Part shown: piece by piece, positions 1-12,900 of the stretch
Layout: each line of letters starts with the position of its first letter
Numbering within the stretch: position 1 is the first letter of the stretch
Source: Hyperoplus lanceolatus
Lineage: Eukaryota; Chordata; Actinopteri; Uranoscopiformes; Ammodytidae
NCBI GenBank assembly: GCA_026929865.2
Contig: CM049414.1
Location: forward strand, 4,671,001 to 4,735,000
Direction: 5' to 3'
Length of the DNA: 64,000 bases
Notes under the pieces: model-generated
Databases searched by the model: none
Seen by the model: only the letters and a program-made list of their open reading frames with translations
Told to the model about the DNA's origin: nothing
Made by a program: the position numbers and the translations under genes

Positions 1-130
1 ATAGCCTCTAAAATTTCTTCTCCAAAGTGCACCAGATTGATGCATTTTACTTTAAAATGGTAAAAAAAAAATCCCCCCGGACCCCCCTACAAGGTACAGG
101 GTCCCTCCAACAGTATCCCAAAATCATGTG
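1..130 (-). repeat. Diverged dispersed repeat fragment
   Basis: The reverse complement resembles part of the 481 bp unit at 11384-12345: both share a segment around AAAGTGCACCAGATT, a poly-A/T stretch and a C-rich CCCCCCGGACCCCC-type block. The copy is diverged and cut by the window start. The family was not identified; the C-rich block is common near ends of fish hAT-type elements, which is only a hint. Confidence 0.45.
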
Positions 131-319
131 GGAAACACTGACTTCCTTAATATGTTTTTGCCACTAATTGTATGTATCTGTGTGGACAAGTCAGTGTACC
201 TGACTGGACAGGGAGGTGTCGGGGGCCCTTTAAGAGTTTGTGCCTAGGGGCCCATTATCTCATAATCCGTCTATGGACGTCCGAGCCCCTTTGGATACAT
301 GCCCGCTTACAGAGCCTTG

Positions 320-436
320 GCTGTCTATTGCCAGGTAGTGAATTGTGAGGATATATTCAGTGATTTCGATAAAAAGTGATTTTGACAGGCCTTCTCCAGC
401 ATCGCTGACTCCACCTTTAAATTGTAACAGGACGTG
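320..436 (-). repeat. MITE fragment, same family as 37455-37789
   Basis: The segment ending GCTGACTCCACCTTTAAA matches one terminal arm of the fold-back element at 37455-37789, including the stretch equivalent to TTCTCCAGAATCGCTGAC. Only one arm is present, so this is a truncated copy in the upstream intron of the kinase gene. No coding exon was recognised between 1 and 1196. Confidence 0.5.
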
Positions 437-1196
437 ATGTAAGTCCCTGTCTTGCCTCATTGTGCAGGCTGTAAACTGGTTGGCAACACTGGTTGGCAAC
501 ATACGAGGATCTATGTGTGTTTGTGTTCAGCTCAGCCTCTGGACTCAGAACTCACTAGAGAAACTTCTGCTCTTAACATTTTGAGTCATGTCTCTGCTCT
601 ACTGTGAGATTTGGACGATGGATGAACTTGCGCCGGTGCATCTTCGTGACAGATATTGTCGCCTCTAGCAGATTTCTGTCTCATTGCATTATGCAATGCC
701 CTGTGTTCTGTCTGAACACAGTTAGACTGGTACAGTTGCTCTTTGATGCAGTTTTATGTAGAATTACCACATCAGCATCACAGCTAAATAAAAAAATCAA
801 TCGCAATTAACTGGCAATAACAATGCAGACTTTGAATTGACAGCTGATACTTGCTTTAATGAATCATATTGGTGTACATTGGCTTATTCATAATGAGACA
901 TGCCAAGTATAAGGCAATATAGAGCCAGTGTTTATAGTTTTATCCATCAGAGAGCACTGACAAATGTGTACTCTGAATATCTTGATCATAGGTCGTTTAT
1001 GACCACATTTGAGCGGTCCGCATAAAAAATCGCGTTCTCTCTCAAATATTCGTTCTAGCCTCAGTTTGGGCTGTACAAGTTGACACTTTCCATCCGGTTG
1101 TGTAATAAAAAGGAGACTCAAGAACTACACTGTATCAGCATGTTCTTTTCGATGGTTTGCACATTACCTATGTGTGTTTGCTTTCATCCACTTCAG

Positions 1197-1259
1197 AAAA
1201 ACGACTGCAGGAGAAAGAGAAATTTTTGCAGGACCTGCAGAGTCAATATCATGATCTGG
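1197..1259 (+). CDS. prkg3: PKG exon: N-terminal coiled coil
   Basis: Acceptor CTTCAG, donor GTAAGA. Encodes [20 protein letters not shown], a heptad-like helix matching the leucine-zipper dimerisation region of PKG. It starts with two bases of a split codon, so at least one coding exon lies upstream of this window or unrecognised in 1-1196. Confidence 0.85.
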
Positions 1260-4200
1260 GTAAGAGTTCAACACTGGCACACAACACACATTGGCCGACG
1301 TGACCTTGGACTCAACTTTCAGCTGAAGCATGGCAGCCCTTTTAACAGTGGTTGACCCTCCACTATGTGTCCCTGTATGTCTACTTCAGAGTTTCCCTCC
1401 CAGAGCGGTAATGAGATTGAACCGGAGGTCAGGAAGAGCCGTGTGGCCGTTGTTGCCTCCGAAATGATCCCCGAGACCCTGGAGATTAAACGAAACAGGG
1501 TCAAGAAAACTGTCAGGTTGGTAATAAGTGCTGCTGACGTGTAAAATATCCCGACCGCTTTGCCATTCAGATTTTTTTTTATCTAATTGCCTAACCCCAG
1601 CACATTTCGGACACCCAAAACATGTTTTTTCGTGAGAGTGTCCCAAAGATTTGAATGACCTTAGTTCAAGATGCCTTCTTTCACCTCCCATCCACAGCGA
1701 GACAAATCTGATCGTCAAAGCCATCCAGAAGAACGACTTCCTGAGTCGCCTGGACGATGAGCAAACAGCCATGATGGTGGATCTCTTGGTTGTATTTGAC
1801 TTCAAACAGGGGGACGACGTCATTAAAGAGGGCACCGAAGGAGACAGCATGTACATCGTAGCAGGTGTGCTCACGCTCCTCTTTTTCAATGTAATACGTA
1901 GAAAATATTTGGGAAATTCTGCGCCTCTCATAGTTCAAGCAACTTTCTTTTCCTTCCCACCTTTTAGCTGGTGAGCTCCGTGTCACCCAGGCAGGCCGGG
2001 ATCTCCGCAACCTAGACGTTGGTGATGTGTTCGGGGAGTTAGCCATCCTGTACAACTGCAAACGGACAGCAACAGTAAAAGGTATGTCTTCGTCATGATG
2101 GCTCCAGGATTGTACATGCAAATATGATAATGGGATGGTTTATCTCTTTGCTAAAGGTTAATAGCATATGTGTAAAGTATTAAGAATGGACTATTCCTCA
2201 GTAGTTCCTGAAAAAAGTAGGGGTCCTAGATACAACCTTTGGTGATGGCCTGCGAGGGGTTCAGGTTCGCCCCTGAGTGAAATTTCTAGGTCTATTTTTG
2301 TGGTTTCACGCTCAATTCTAAAGATAGTAAAGCTCTTCCGCAGGACTTTACATTCTTAACTTATGTTTGCAGCAAAGACAGCAGGGCGTGTGTGGTGCAT
2401 GGAGCGACAGACCTACAGGACCATCATGACCAACAAGTCCAAGAAGAAACGGGAGCAGCTCATGGGCTTCCTGAAGACGTGAGTTCATAGATTCTGAAGC
2501 CTGTAGGAATCTAATAGTGGTTATGTTAAAGAATAGGTCTACTCTTAGACCTTTGGTAGTTTGATTGGGTGGTTTCAGTTGTTGTCAAAATACAGTGTGT
2601 TTTTTAATGACTTAATACAACAACCCTGATGCTTGTGCTTTCACACAGGTCTCGTACTCTGAAAGATCTGAATGATGTCCAGTTATCCAACATCCTTGAT
2701 TCAATGGAGGAGGTTTGTACTCATTCTTCCCTATGTGAACTTTTGATGTTACAGGTTACAAAATCAACAGAAAGACAGCTTTGGTGAGCTAATAAAACCA
2801 AGTTTAAAACCTAAATTAAACCTAAACATTAGCTCTTTAGTTCATAAAATGCTAAGTAGCCTGGAAAAGAAGGCATAGTCAAGGTGTTTGGTGTACTATT
2901 TGTGTCTTTGTTTTCATGTGAATTCCCAAACTTTGTTTTAAAAAAAAATATGTGAGCGCAGTATTCTTAATATGGAAAATAACCTTATTGTTCTGATTGT
3001 TTTGTCTTGTCTTCCTCAGGTCAAGTACCAGGACAAAGCTGTTATCGTTCGAGAAGGAGAAGAAGGAAATACGTTCTATATCATCCTCAAAGGAGAGGTA
3101 ATATTGGGTCATCGTGTGTGCACAAACCAAATGTTTCAATGTGTTGCTTTGCATAGTGTATACTGTCATTATATGTTTAGATAAATACAGTATACACTAA
3201 TTCTCCCTTCTCCCCTCTGGTGTTATTCCCCCTCAGGTGCTGGTGTCCAAGAATGTGAATGGGCATCAGAAGCAGATTCGTAGGATGGGAAAAGGGGAGC
3301 ATTTCGGGGAACAGGCCCTCATACGGTAACCTTGGCAACACACACATGCCCGTGGGTATTTTTTCCAGGCTTTTGCACAATGTGCACGCTGCTGTGTGCA
3401 CTGTGCACCTTCCCTAGATGTCATCTTTGGCATTTAGGTTGTGTAACCTGTGATTTTCTAAATGTCATTAACGGATACTGAAGAAATGTAAGAATCAAAT
3501 ATCATCAAGCCACCTATAGAAGCAGTTTATTTTTTATTTTTCTGGAGACTTTTCAGAGATAAATTCATTTGAAAAAGTGACGTTTCTGTAAATCAACATC
3601 TGCATCATTATGAGCTTTAGTTTATTAGTTCAGATGATGATAACCTTGCTGCGGCAATACAAAACACACAAAATATACAATGTCATTTTTTTCAGGTGCT
3701 ACTGCAAAAATGTTCTCATATTTTTGACAGTTTTATCCTGATTTGACATGTGCAGTGTTTTTCCCCTCTTGCAGTGCAGTCTTGAGAACCGCCACCTGCA
3801 GTGCCGACGGCCCCGTTACCTGCTTCGCCATTGACAAAGAGTGAGTGTGACTAGACATGGAGTTCTGAGTGTAAACCAGGGTGATATTTCTCTGCGGCCA
3901 TTGCAGATGTTTACTCGATAGAAACATCCTTGAAGGATTTCCTCCGTTCTCTGACACTGTGACCTTTGTTTGCTCTGTGTTGGCTTTTGGCTGTGCACTT
4001 GTCCTTGTCTGATTGGTGCACTGTTTGACTACAATGACTTCCTTCCCTTCAGGGTATTTGAAGAAACAATTCCAGTAGAACACCTGGAGCTGTTTGATGA
4101 GTGAGTAGAAGTCTTGTTGAGAATAGTGTGACATGTCCTAATTAGTTTTTTCCTGAACAAATCTTGACATCTCATTTGTTTTTTTAACTCCCTGCACAGC

Positions 4201-6810
4201 TCCAAAGTGCTGCAGGAGGCACAAGTTCCGCTAACGCCCAGGTGAGTGGCTATTGGCTAATGGAATATGATTAAGACTTGGCGGATGCAGTCTGAAAGAT
4301 GTATCACGATCATAATCACACGGGAGTTAAGTTTCTTTATTTCTCAAATTACACTTGTTACATCGAAATTCGTTCTTCACATATCCCCTCTCAAGTTACC
4401 ACACTTCGGGAGGGGGTCAGAGCACAGGGTCAACCATAGTACAGCGCCCCTAGAGCAGTTTTGGGGTTGAGTGCCTTGCTCAAGGACACAATGGTAGAGA
4501 TGGTGGACACCGTAGATGTAATACCAGCCAGAAGTAGTTTTTTCAAATAACACCCCTCCTGTCCAGTGCCAGGGTTTGAACCAGAGACCTCATGGTTACT
4601 GGTCGGCCACCTGTTCCTCTAGGCCATCCTACCACCACCAGTATTAATGAAGCCTTCTCTGTCCGTCTGTCTCTGTCAGTCCCAAGTCCACTCTGAAGTT
4701 CAAGGATCTGGTTCATGTGCTGTATCAGGAGGGTCGCTACCAAGGCGATCCCGTCACGCTTGGGGTCGGAGGGTTTGGTCGTGTTGAACTGGTTGGTGTA
4801 TTTTCATGTTTTAATCTGAATGTGAATACGTATTGGGACTGGATCTTTATTTTTATTGTACAAAAACCCCCTCCCCCACCCCCACCCCCCTTATAGTATT
4901 TTAAGCCAATATATGACAAAGACAAGGAAAATGGTGTCAAAAACACACAAAGAAATAGCAAAATAAAATGTATTTAGTAGGACTGAATGCATTCCAAAAA
5001 TTCCTAACTCAGAGACATGATTGCAGTCTTCTCCATATTTCCACATGAATCACTCATTTCTATATTTTTATTTTTTTTTACAATAAGTTTCAAAACGTAA
5101 GAATAGAATATCCTTGAAGATAATTAAATGTTATAGACTCACTCCTGCTCTCCCTAATATTTAAGACTGAGAAGATAATGTACCCCCTTTCCTAACCATA
5201 ATCATTTCGACACAGTTCCCAATCAGGCTGTGGTAATTAAGCAGTAAGTCACAGCAAGAAAGTTAAAACTGTCAATAGAAGGCTACGTCTATCACAAAAC
5301 CTCATATTTGAGTGATTACCTATACTGTATGTATGTATTCAGCACTAATAGTAATATATGGTTTGTTTTGCTGTTGTTGATCACAAGATGACCACAGTGA
5401 ATCATGGGACATATTATGCGATGAAGAGGGTCAGCAAGAAGCACATTGTTGCCAAGAGACAGGAGGAGCACATGCTGTTGGAGAAGGAGATCCTCAAAGC
5501 CACGAAGTGTGACTTTGTCGTCAGGTATCTGCCTCAACAGACCCTCCCCCCCATCCCACGGCCGCTGAATTACAACTAAGAAATACATTTTGATGCATGG
5601 AGAACTTGGGTGTTGCTCTTTAATCTCTCCCCCCCCTATTCTCCCTCTTTCTTCCCAGGCTTCATGCAGCTTTCAAAGACACACGGTACATCTACATGGT
5701 CATGGAGTTCTGTGTTGGAGGGGAGATCTGGACCAAGCTCAAAGAAGTGTGAGGAAAAAAATATGATTTTATTTATTTTTTTTGTCTTTTTTAGATGTTT
5801 TTCTTTTCATCATATTGGAGTGCGCTGCTACACAAAGTAAAATCATATAATGTAAACCAATGGGATGTTGTGAAATCTTTTTCTTATCTTTTTTCTTATT
5901 TGAACTTCTTTTGCGATTGTTGACATATTTTTGACGTATTGAGATCAACATTTATACACTTATACACTTCATACAGTAGTTTATAGTAGCTGCCTGGTTC
6001 TGACCCAGAGATACTGATGATGTTGTTACCCTCGGTGATCTATAGTAACAACAGGAAGCTATCTCCCACTCCGGTTCTTATAGGAGCTTTTGGTTCAAAG
6101 ACCAAATGAAAATGTCAGTGTCATAATGTGGTGGAAGGTAATAAAAAGCAGATTACGTGGATGTTGTCGGAGAGGTTTTTTTCTTCTTCTATTTTTTAAC
6201 CTTTTAGGTGTGTGTGCTTTTCAGAGGCCGTTTTGATGAGCACATTGCCGTGTTCTGCACCGCCTGTGTGGTGGAGGCTTTGGCCCACCTCCACAACAAG
6301 AACATCATGTACAGAGATCTGAAGCCAGAGAACCTCATGCTGGACGTAAAGGGCTACGTCAAACTGGTGAGTGCTCATCTTGGCATACTGTATGTGTCAA
6401 TGTATTATCTCCTTAAAGGTGCACTATGTAACTTTGGATGCGTCTTTGAGAAGTGAACATTTTCTAATGTATATTCTCACAACTTAATTTAATCACAGGA
6501 CAATTGGATCCCCTGAATGCTGTTTTGAAGTTAGAAAGCTACCTGAGAAGTTACCGTTTCACTGTTGTTGTTTGGCCAACAGTTTTGTTCGCAAGCATAT
6601 TCTAGTCTTAAGTTTGGTTCAAGTTGTCACAAATAATTTTGTTTTGATTTATGATTATAACATTTTTCAATATGATAAGAGTTCCATGGAGAGACAATAT
6701 GTGTTGTATGCATGCACATGTTATTGTGTAAGATTTGTATTATCCTCATGTGTGTGTGTGTTTGTGTGTGTGTTTATGTCTGTGTTTGTTTATGTGTGCC
6801 TTTGTTTGTT

Positions 6811-6845
<35 letters not shown>

Positions 6846-6906
6846 TTATGTGTATGTGTGTTTATGTGTGTGTTTGTTTATGTGTGTGTTTATGTATGTG
6901 TGTGTG

Positions 6907-6960
<54 letters not shown>

Positions 6961-9900
6961 TTTATGTGTGTGCAGGTGGACTTTGGCTTTGCCAAGGAGA
7001 TGGTGCGTGGGGAGAAGACCTACTCGTTTGTGGGCACTCCTGAGTACATGGCCCCGGAGATCATCAAGAACCAGGGTCATGACTTTGCTGTTGACTTTTG
7101 GTCCCTTGGTATTTTAATCTTTGAGCTGTTGGTGGGAAGGTAATCACAACACTAAATAATGACAACACTGCACTGGTTCATATCGATTGAGCCTGTGTTA
7201 ATAATTGATTATGAAGCAAAAGGATGCTGTCACAAGAGTGTCACGCAGATATGGTAAAGTGAGAGTATAAGTGAGAGTGAACCCACATATGTGAGCCAGT
7301 AGATGGCAGTAGGGAAATATGAATTCAGTGCATGCAGTTACCCATGCTGATATCTAAGACATTTGTATGTCTGACTGGTGCAAACCTATTCAAACAAAAA
7401 GCCTCTGCTCTCATTTCAATGTTGCCAGCCCTGCATTTTCAAGCTCAGAGCCGCAGAAGATTTATGCCAAGATTCTGGACGGAGTGATCAAGTATCCGCC
7501 CTACCTGAATGAGGCAGCCAAGTCTATTATCAACAAACTGTGCAGGTGAGAGAAAGCAATCGGCTCCTGTAGCTTCATGATTAGCATTTTTCATACATTG
7601 GTAATACTGTGGTCCCGCCCGGGCTCAAAAATGAGCTCAGAGCGTTTGCCTGAATAACTTTCTCATTAAAATGAACTGAATGGAATGTATAAATGCATTT
7701 GACAATCACACAGGGGGGTTTTAGCATTTTAATGCATTCAACTCTTACTGAAGTAATGAATTATGGAACGTATCTGAAAAATCAATACACGTGGATCAGA
7801 ATATGCAACTGTATTTTTTAATACAATGTATTTTTTTGTATGCATATCACTTCAAAATTGGAATCCCATGAAAACATTTTTAGGATGTAAATGTCTTCTG
7901 TCTGAACTGTGTTTTGTGTTTGCAGACCTCGGCCGGGTCAGAGGTTAGGAAACACCAAGAATGGGATCAAAGATGTGCGGCATCACAGGTAACCACCGCA
8001 ACATACCATATTGTTAGCCTAATAGCATAGCATAATTACCAAAGTCATTTTAAGGGTTATAGAGTAGGGTAAAGTAGATGTAGAGTAGAGTAGATGTAGA
8101 ATAGAGTAGATGATGAGTAAAAGTAGAGTAGAGTAAATATGATTTAGGCAATTATGCTATGAGGCTAACGATATAGAGTGCTAACTACTTAAATATGTAA
8201 AACAATCTTTGTCGTATGAGTTTGTTGTGGTATGTCTCTGAATTGCGGGTTTTGAGTGTATTTTCACAGGTACATTAAAGGTTATTTGTATGCTACTTTG
8301 TACTAATACACTGTGATAAATTGTGCGCAGTAATCTCACTATTTATAGTGAAAGATGTAATTGAGTACATTGTAGAGTTACACGGCCCACGGTTAGAAAC
8401 TCACTGGCCTACAGCAGGAGACGTACTCCGTTAGTAAGGCACATCACATGCCATATATCTATTTAGCGTATGGGTGGGACAAATTTAGGTAGAGACTTCA
8501 GTCAGAGCAGACACAGATGTATGATCGGCCTACATGATTGCTTTGAAATGCATTCTATATGGTTTTGTGAATAACGATTCTAATTAAGTTAAATAGACTA
8601 TATAGAAAATAACTATATTGTCAGTCACTTAATTTTCATTGCTAAAAATGTCTTATCTTGATCTTGATGTATTTTCTTTTTTTTACTATCTCTTAAATGC
8701 AATTTCTAATGATTAATCTTGATGTATTGTATGCCCCTGTAAAGCACATTGAATGGCCTTGTATCTGAATTGTGCTATAGATAAAATTGCCTTTGTTATT
8801 TTGCCGTCTTTACAGTTCAAGTTCCTCCTATTGACAAATAATCATTATTTCTCACTCCCAGTATGTTTGGCCCTGTACTCTCTCTCTTCTCTTCCCTTCA
8901 GATGGTACAGCAGTGTGAACTGGCACAAGCTGCGCATGGGTCAGATGGAAGCCCCCACAGTCCGGCTCATACGCAAGGCAAGTCAAACCTCTGGCTCAGT
9001 TTGTCTACTGTTGGTGGTGATATGGCAGACAAACACTTGGCGGTTTGAGATATAAACAGTACTGCAGAATATTGCCAGTCCATTTCGAAAGAGAATTTAA
9101 AGGTGCTACAAGGATCTTTTAAATATTTCTGAAACAATATTTCCTCTGATGAACATAAATAACATATAACAACAAATGAGACCATCAGGCCCGGTTCTAG
9201 AAAGTTAGATTAGGGTGGGCCTGTAGAAATTTTAGGTGGGCACACTGGGCAGAGAGACCGAAGATGCGAGCGCGCGCTTAGCACGCAAGCCAATTTTTTT
9301 TGCCCTTGTAAGATCTCTGCGTCTGCGTTTTTGGCACATTTACTATGAATTGTGTAGCACACAATATGCAAATAAACTTTGAGTGTTGCTGTGTGGGAGA
9401 TTTGATTCTTGCATGTTTTTTTTCCAAAATGTTTATGAATAACATAGGGGAGAGTGGCCTAAGTTGTGCAACTTTTCACTCAAAGTGACTATTTATTTAT
9501 TTATTTATTTATTATTCTTCCGGACAATTACACATAATACATAATTTTCTCATTGCATATTGATACATATTACTTTGTGTTATCGTCCGAAGGGAAGCAG
9601 GAGAAGCCAAAGGCTTATCGGGTCCCGCCCCCACTGCCATAAGATTCAGATACACAGATACACAGCTACTACAGTTAGAACATTTTTTTTTTACTTTTTT
9701 AAGTGTATGAAGAATCATTCTAAAAACACAGATAATTTTAGGTCTCTATTTTCCTCTCTGCCTGTGACAATGCAGATATGGCCTTGTCCATTTCTTCTCT
9801 AGTAGCCTAAACACATCTGCAAAAGTATTCAAAACAGTCAGTGTGTCTGCTGACCTCGGCTACAGTCCCAAAACATGCAGTGTATTTACAAATTCTTCAG

Positions 9901-12900
9901 TCAGAGAAAGTAAGGCTTTGACAGTAAAGTCTCCAACTCAAATATGTACATATATTTCAGGGTGTTGTGCATCCCTGGCAATACAAACTTTGGATCTGGA
10001 ATAAAAACTGTTGAAGAAATATAAGCTTTTACCAGGAAAAAATAATAAAAACCAATGTGATGCACCCAACTTGCCCTTCTCAGGGTGGTGTAAGTTGTGC
10101 GGTACCTGGAGAGAATACTATGGGGTAAATTGTGCCATTGAGTATATGTCTCATAAACTGTACCATGCAAGACTAAACTTTTTTTAATTTTAATTTTTTT
10201 TTTATTTAATGGGGTTTGACTCTCATAAGATACATGGTACTTATTTAAGGTGTATTTAAAGTAAATAAAGTAAATAGTTGACAAAGATTGAAGGACAATT
10301 TTCTTAAACAAGGCCTAGCAGATCTAATGGTTTTACCTGCAAAGCTCACAATGACAAAGTCACCATCATCATCTTTCTGGCCATCTGAACTCTCATCAGT
10401 GGTGTCGTTAAGTGGAATTGAGATGTCACTCTCTTCTGAGCTACTGTAGACAATGACTTTCTTTTGGTGACCAGCGTATACAGCCATGCCACTGGCACAA
10501 CTCTCAGAAATGTACTTTGCACTAGTTGCTCCGTGCTTGTGGAACCAACTGCCACCTGACAAATGTTATTCCCCTACATTTCTGCCTTTAAATCAAGGCT
10601 CAAAACCCATATGTACACCCTGGTGTTTCCTCCCCATTAATTATCTTACCTCTGCACTACTTTCTGTGTTTATGTGGATGTATGGGCTTTACGTCTTTTA
10701 TTTTTGTTATTGTTATTTTACCTTCATTGTTTACCTACTGAATGCACTATGTACAGCACTTTGGACAGTGCAAACTGTCATAAATGTGCTTTTATAAATA
10801 CATTTTACTTACTTACTTACTTATAACTCACCCAGGCCCGTTGGCACAAATCACCCCAATCCCAGAAATTTGGATAATAAGCATGATGCAGCAATTTAGG
10901 GCTGACATAGTGCTAACTGTATAGACTCAAAATGTAGCATACCAAAGCACCAAAACATGTGTCAAATGTTTTCAAACTTGTCTATAATTGTTCAGACACA
11001 ATTATCAAAAAACCTTGATCATGGAAATTTTACTTTGAAAGGCAAAACACTGTTTTTTGAGCTTAAATGTGCTTATATCTTATTCCTTGTGTCTCCCTTC
11101 TTTACAGGATGAGTCAAATGGATGGCTCTTCTTAAATATGTGGTCACATTTCCAATTTCTTCCACAGTTTTCTAGAAACAAGGGGTGGCACAACTTCCAA
11201 AATGCACAACTTAGGCCACTCTCCCCTAATATACATTATATACAACATAATGTATCTTTTTTTTAATCGCAGTATTAGCTGTAGGCAGCCTGAGCTGATT
11301 GAAGAGAAAGCTTTGGGACTGTGCAACCTGGATGGTGATAGTCCAGAGTTATATACTATACACATAGATATATAGATACTGTATATAGTCTTTCCACTAT
11401 TGCCTCCGATGTCCAGCAGGGTGAAAGCAGTAGCCAGCCGAGGTCATGACCCTGCTAAGGGGTTCCGGGGGTATGCCCCCCCGGGAGATATTTTTTACCT
11501 TTTTTAAGTGAAATGCATGAATCTGGTGCACTTTGAGAGGAAAATTAAGAGGCTAAATCTGAGGAATTTTGTGTGAACAAATAATTTGGAGACACTGGGT
11601 TGGATGAATTAGAAGCTATTGAAGAAAGACACATGGATTTTCCATAGAAATATAAATTTGAAATAAAATATTATGCAGGGTCCTCTGGGATGGGCTTGGT
11701 GCTCTTTTTCTTTTACGGGACATATTTTTCTGTAATATAATGAATTCATTTAAATGCAGTGAGAGGAACGAAGCAGAAGAACTCTGTTGTCCAGTTATCT
11801 TTTTTTCCACAGACGAGGCTGAAATAGGCTATAGGCTATACACAGTGCATGGGCAACAGAGGGATATAGTCTTTCCACTATTGCCTCCGATGTCCAGCAG
11901 AGTGAAAGTAGTAGCCAGCCGAGGTCATGACCCTGCTAGGGGGTTCCGGGGGTATGCCCCCCCCGGGAGATTTTTTTACCTTTTTAAAGTGAAATGCATG
12001 AATCTGGTGCACTTTGAGAGGAAAATTAAGAGGCTAAATCTGAGGAATTTTGTGTGAACAAATAATTTGGAGACACTTGGTCGGATGAATTAGAAGCTAT
12101 TGAAGAAAGACACATGGATTTTCCATAGAAATATAAATTTGAAATAAAATATAAGGCAGGGTCCTCTGGGTTGGGCTTGGTGCTCTTTTTCTTTTACGGG
12201 ACATATTTTTCTGTAATATAATGAATTCATTTAATTGCAGTGAGAGGAACGAAGCAGAAGATCTCTGTTGTCCAGTTATCTTTTTTTCCACAGACGAGGC
12301 TGAAATAGACTATAGACTATACACAGTGCATGGGCAACAGAGGGCAGCCCCATTTTCAAATATTTTAAAATAAACTCAATACACACTGTGCATGCCATGG
12401 ACTTGAATTTGACGTGATCAGTTAACCTCTGATTACCTCCCAGATGAACTGATTCAATTATTAAGCTATTAACTATCTACCAAAACATTGTATTCCTTTT
12501 ATTGTATGATAATTTACATTTATATAATATGATGTTGATATCAAACACACAAACTAAAAATAAAAAAAATAAATAAAAAAAATTGGGGGGGCCCCTCTGG
12601 CAGTCGGGACCTGAAGCAACCGCTCATTTCGCTTATGCCTCAGGCCGGCTCTGCTGACCAGTGACCACTATAAGCGGGTGGGTAACTTGGAGGCAGGTCA
12701 TCCTGCCCACCCAATAATACAATTAGAAGCAATGCATGGTAATGGTATATTCTTTAGTATTAATCAATTGTGCAATTTTTTTTTGACATTTTCTTGGACA
12801 GCGAATGAATAGGTCCGTCCAATAGTGGGTCTGGACTTCCACAAAAAAAAAAAAATAAATAAAAAATTTTTTTTTGATTGGGTGGGCACAGCCCACATTT

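Noticed and set aside
588-640. Upstream first exon of the PKG gene
   Set aside because: The short ATG frames here neither resemble PKG N-termini nor end in a donor of the phase required by the exon at 1197.
1386-1931. 181-residue minus-strand frame opposite the PKG exons
   Set aside because: It is antisense to validated kinase exons and spans their intron with no domain.
6712-7143. Long Val/Cys-repeat open frames across the TG tract
   Set aside because: They are translations of the microsatellite. Only the part from 6976 is a real kinase exon.
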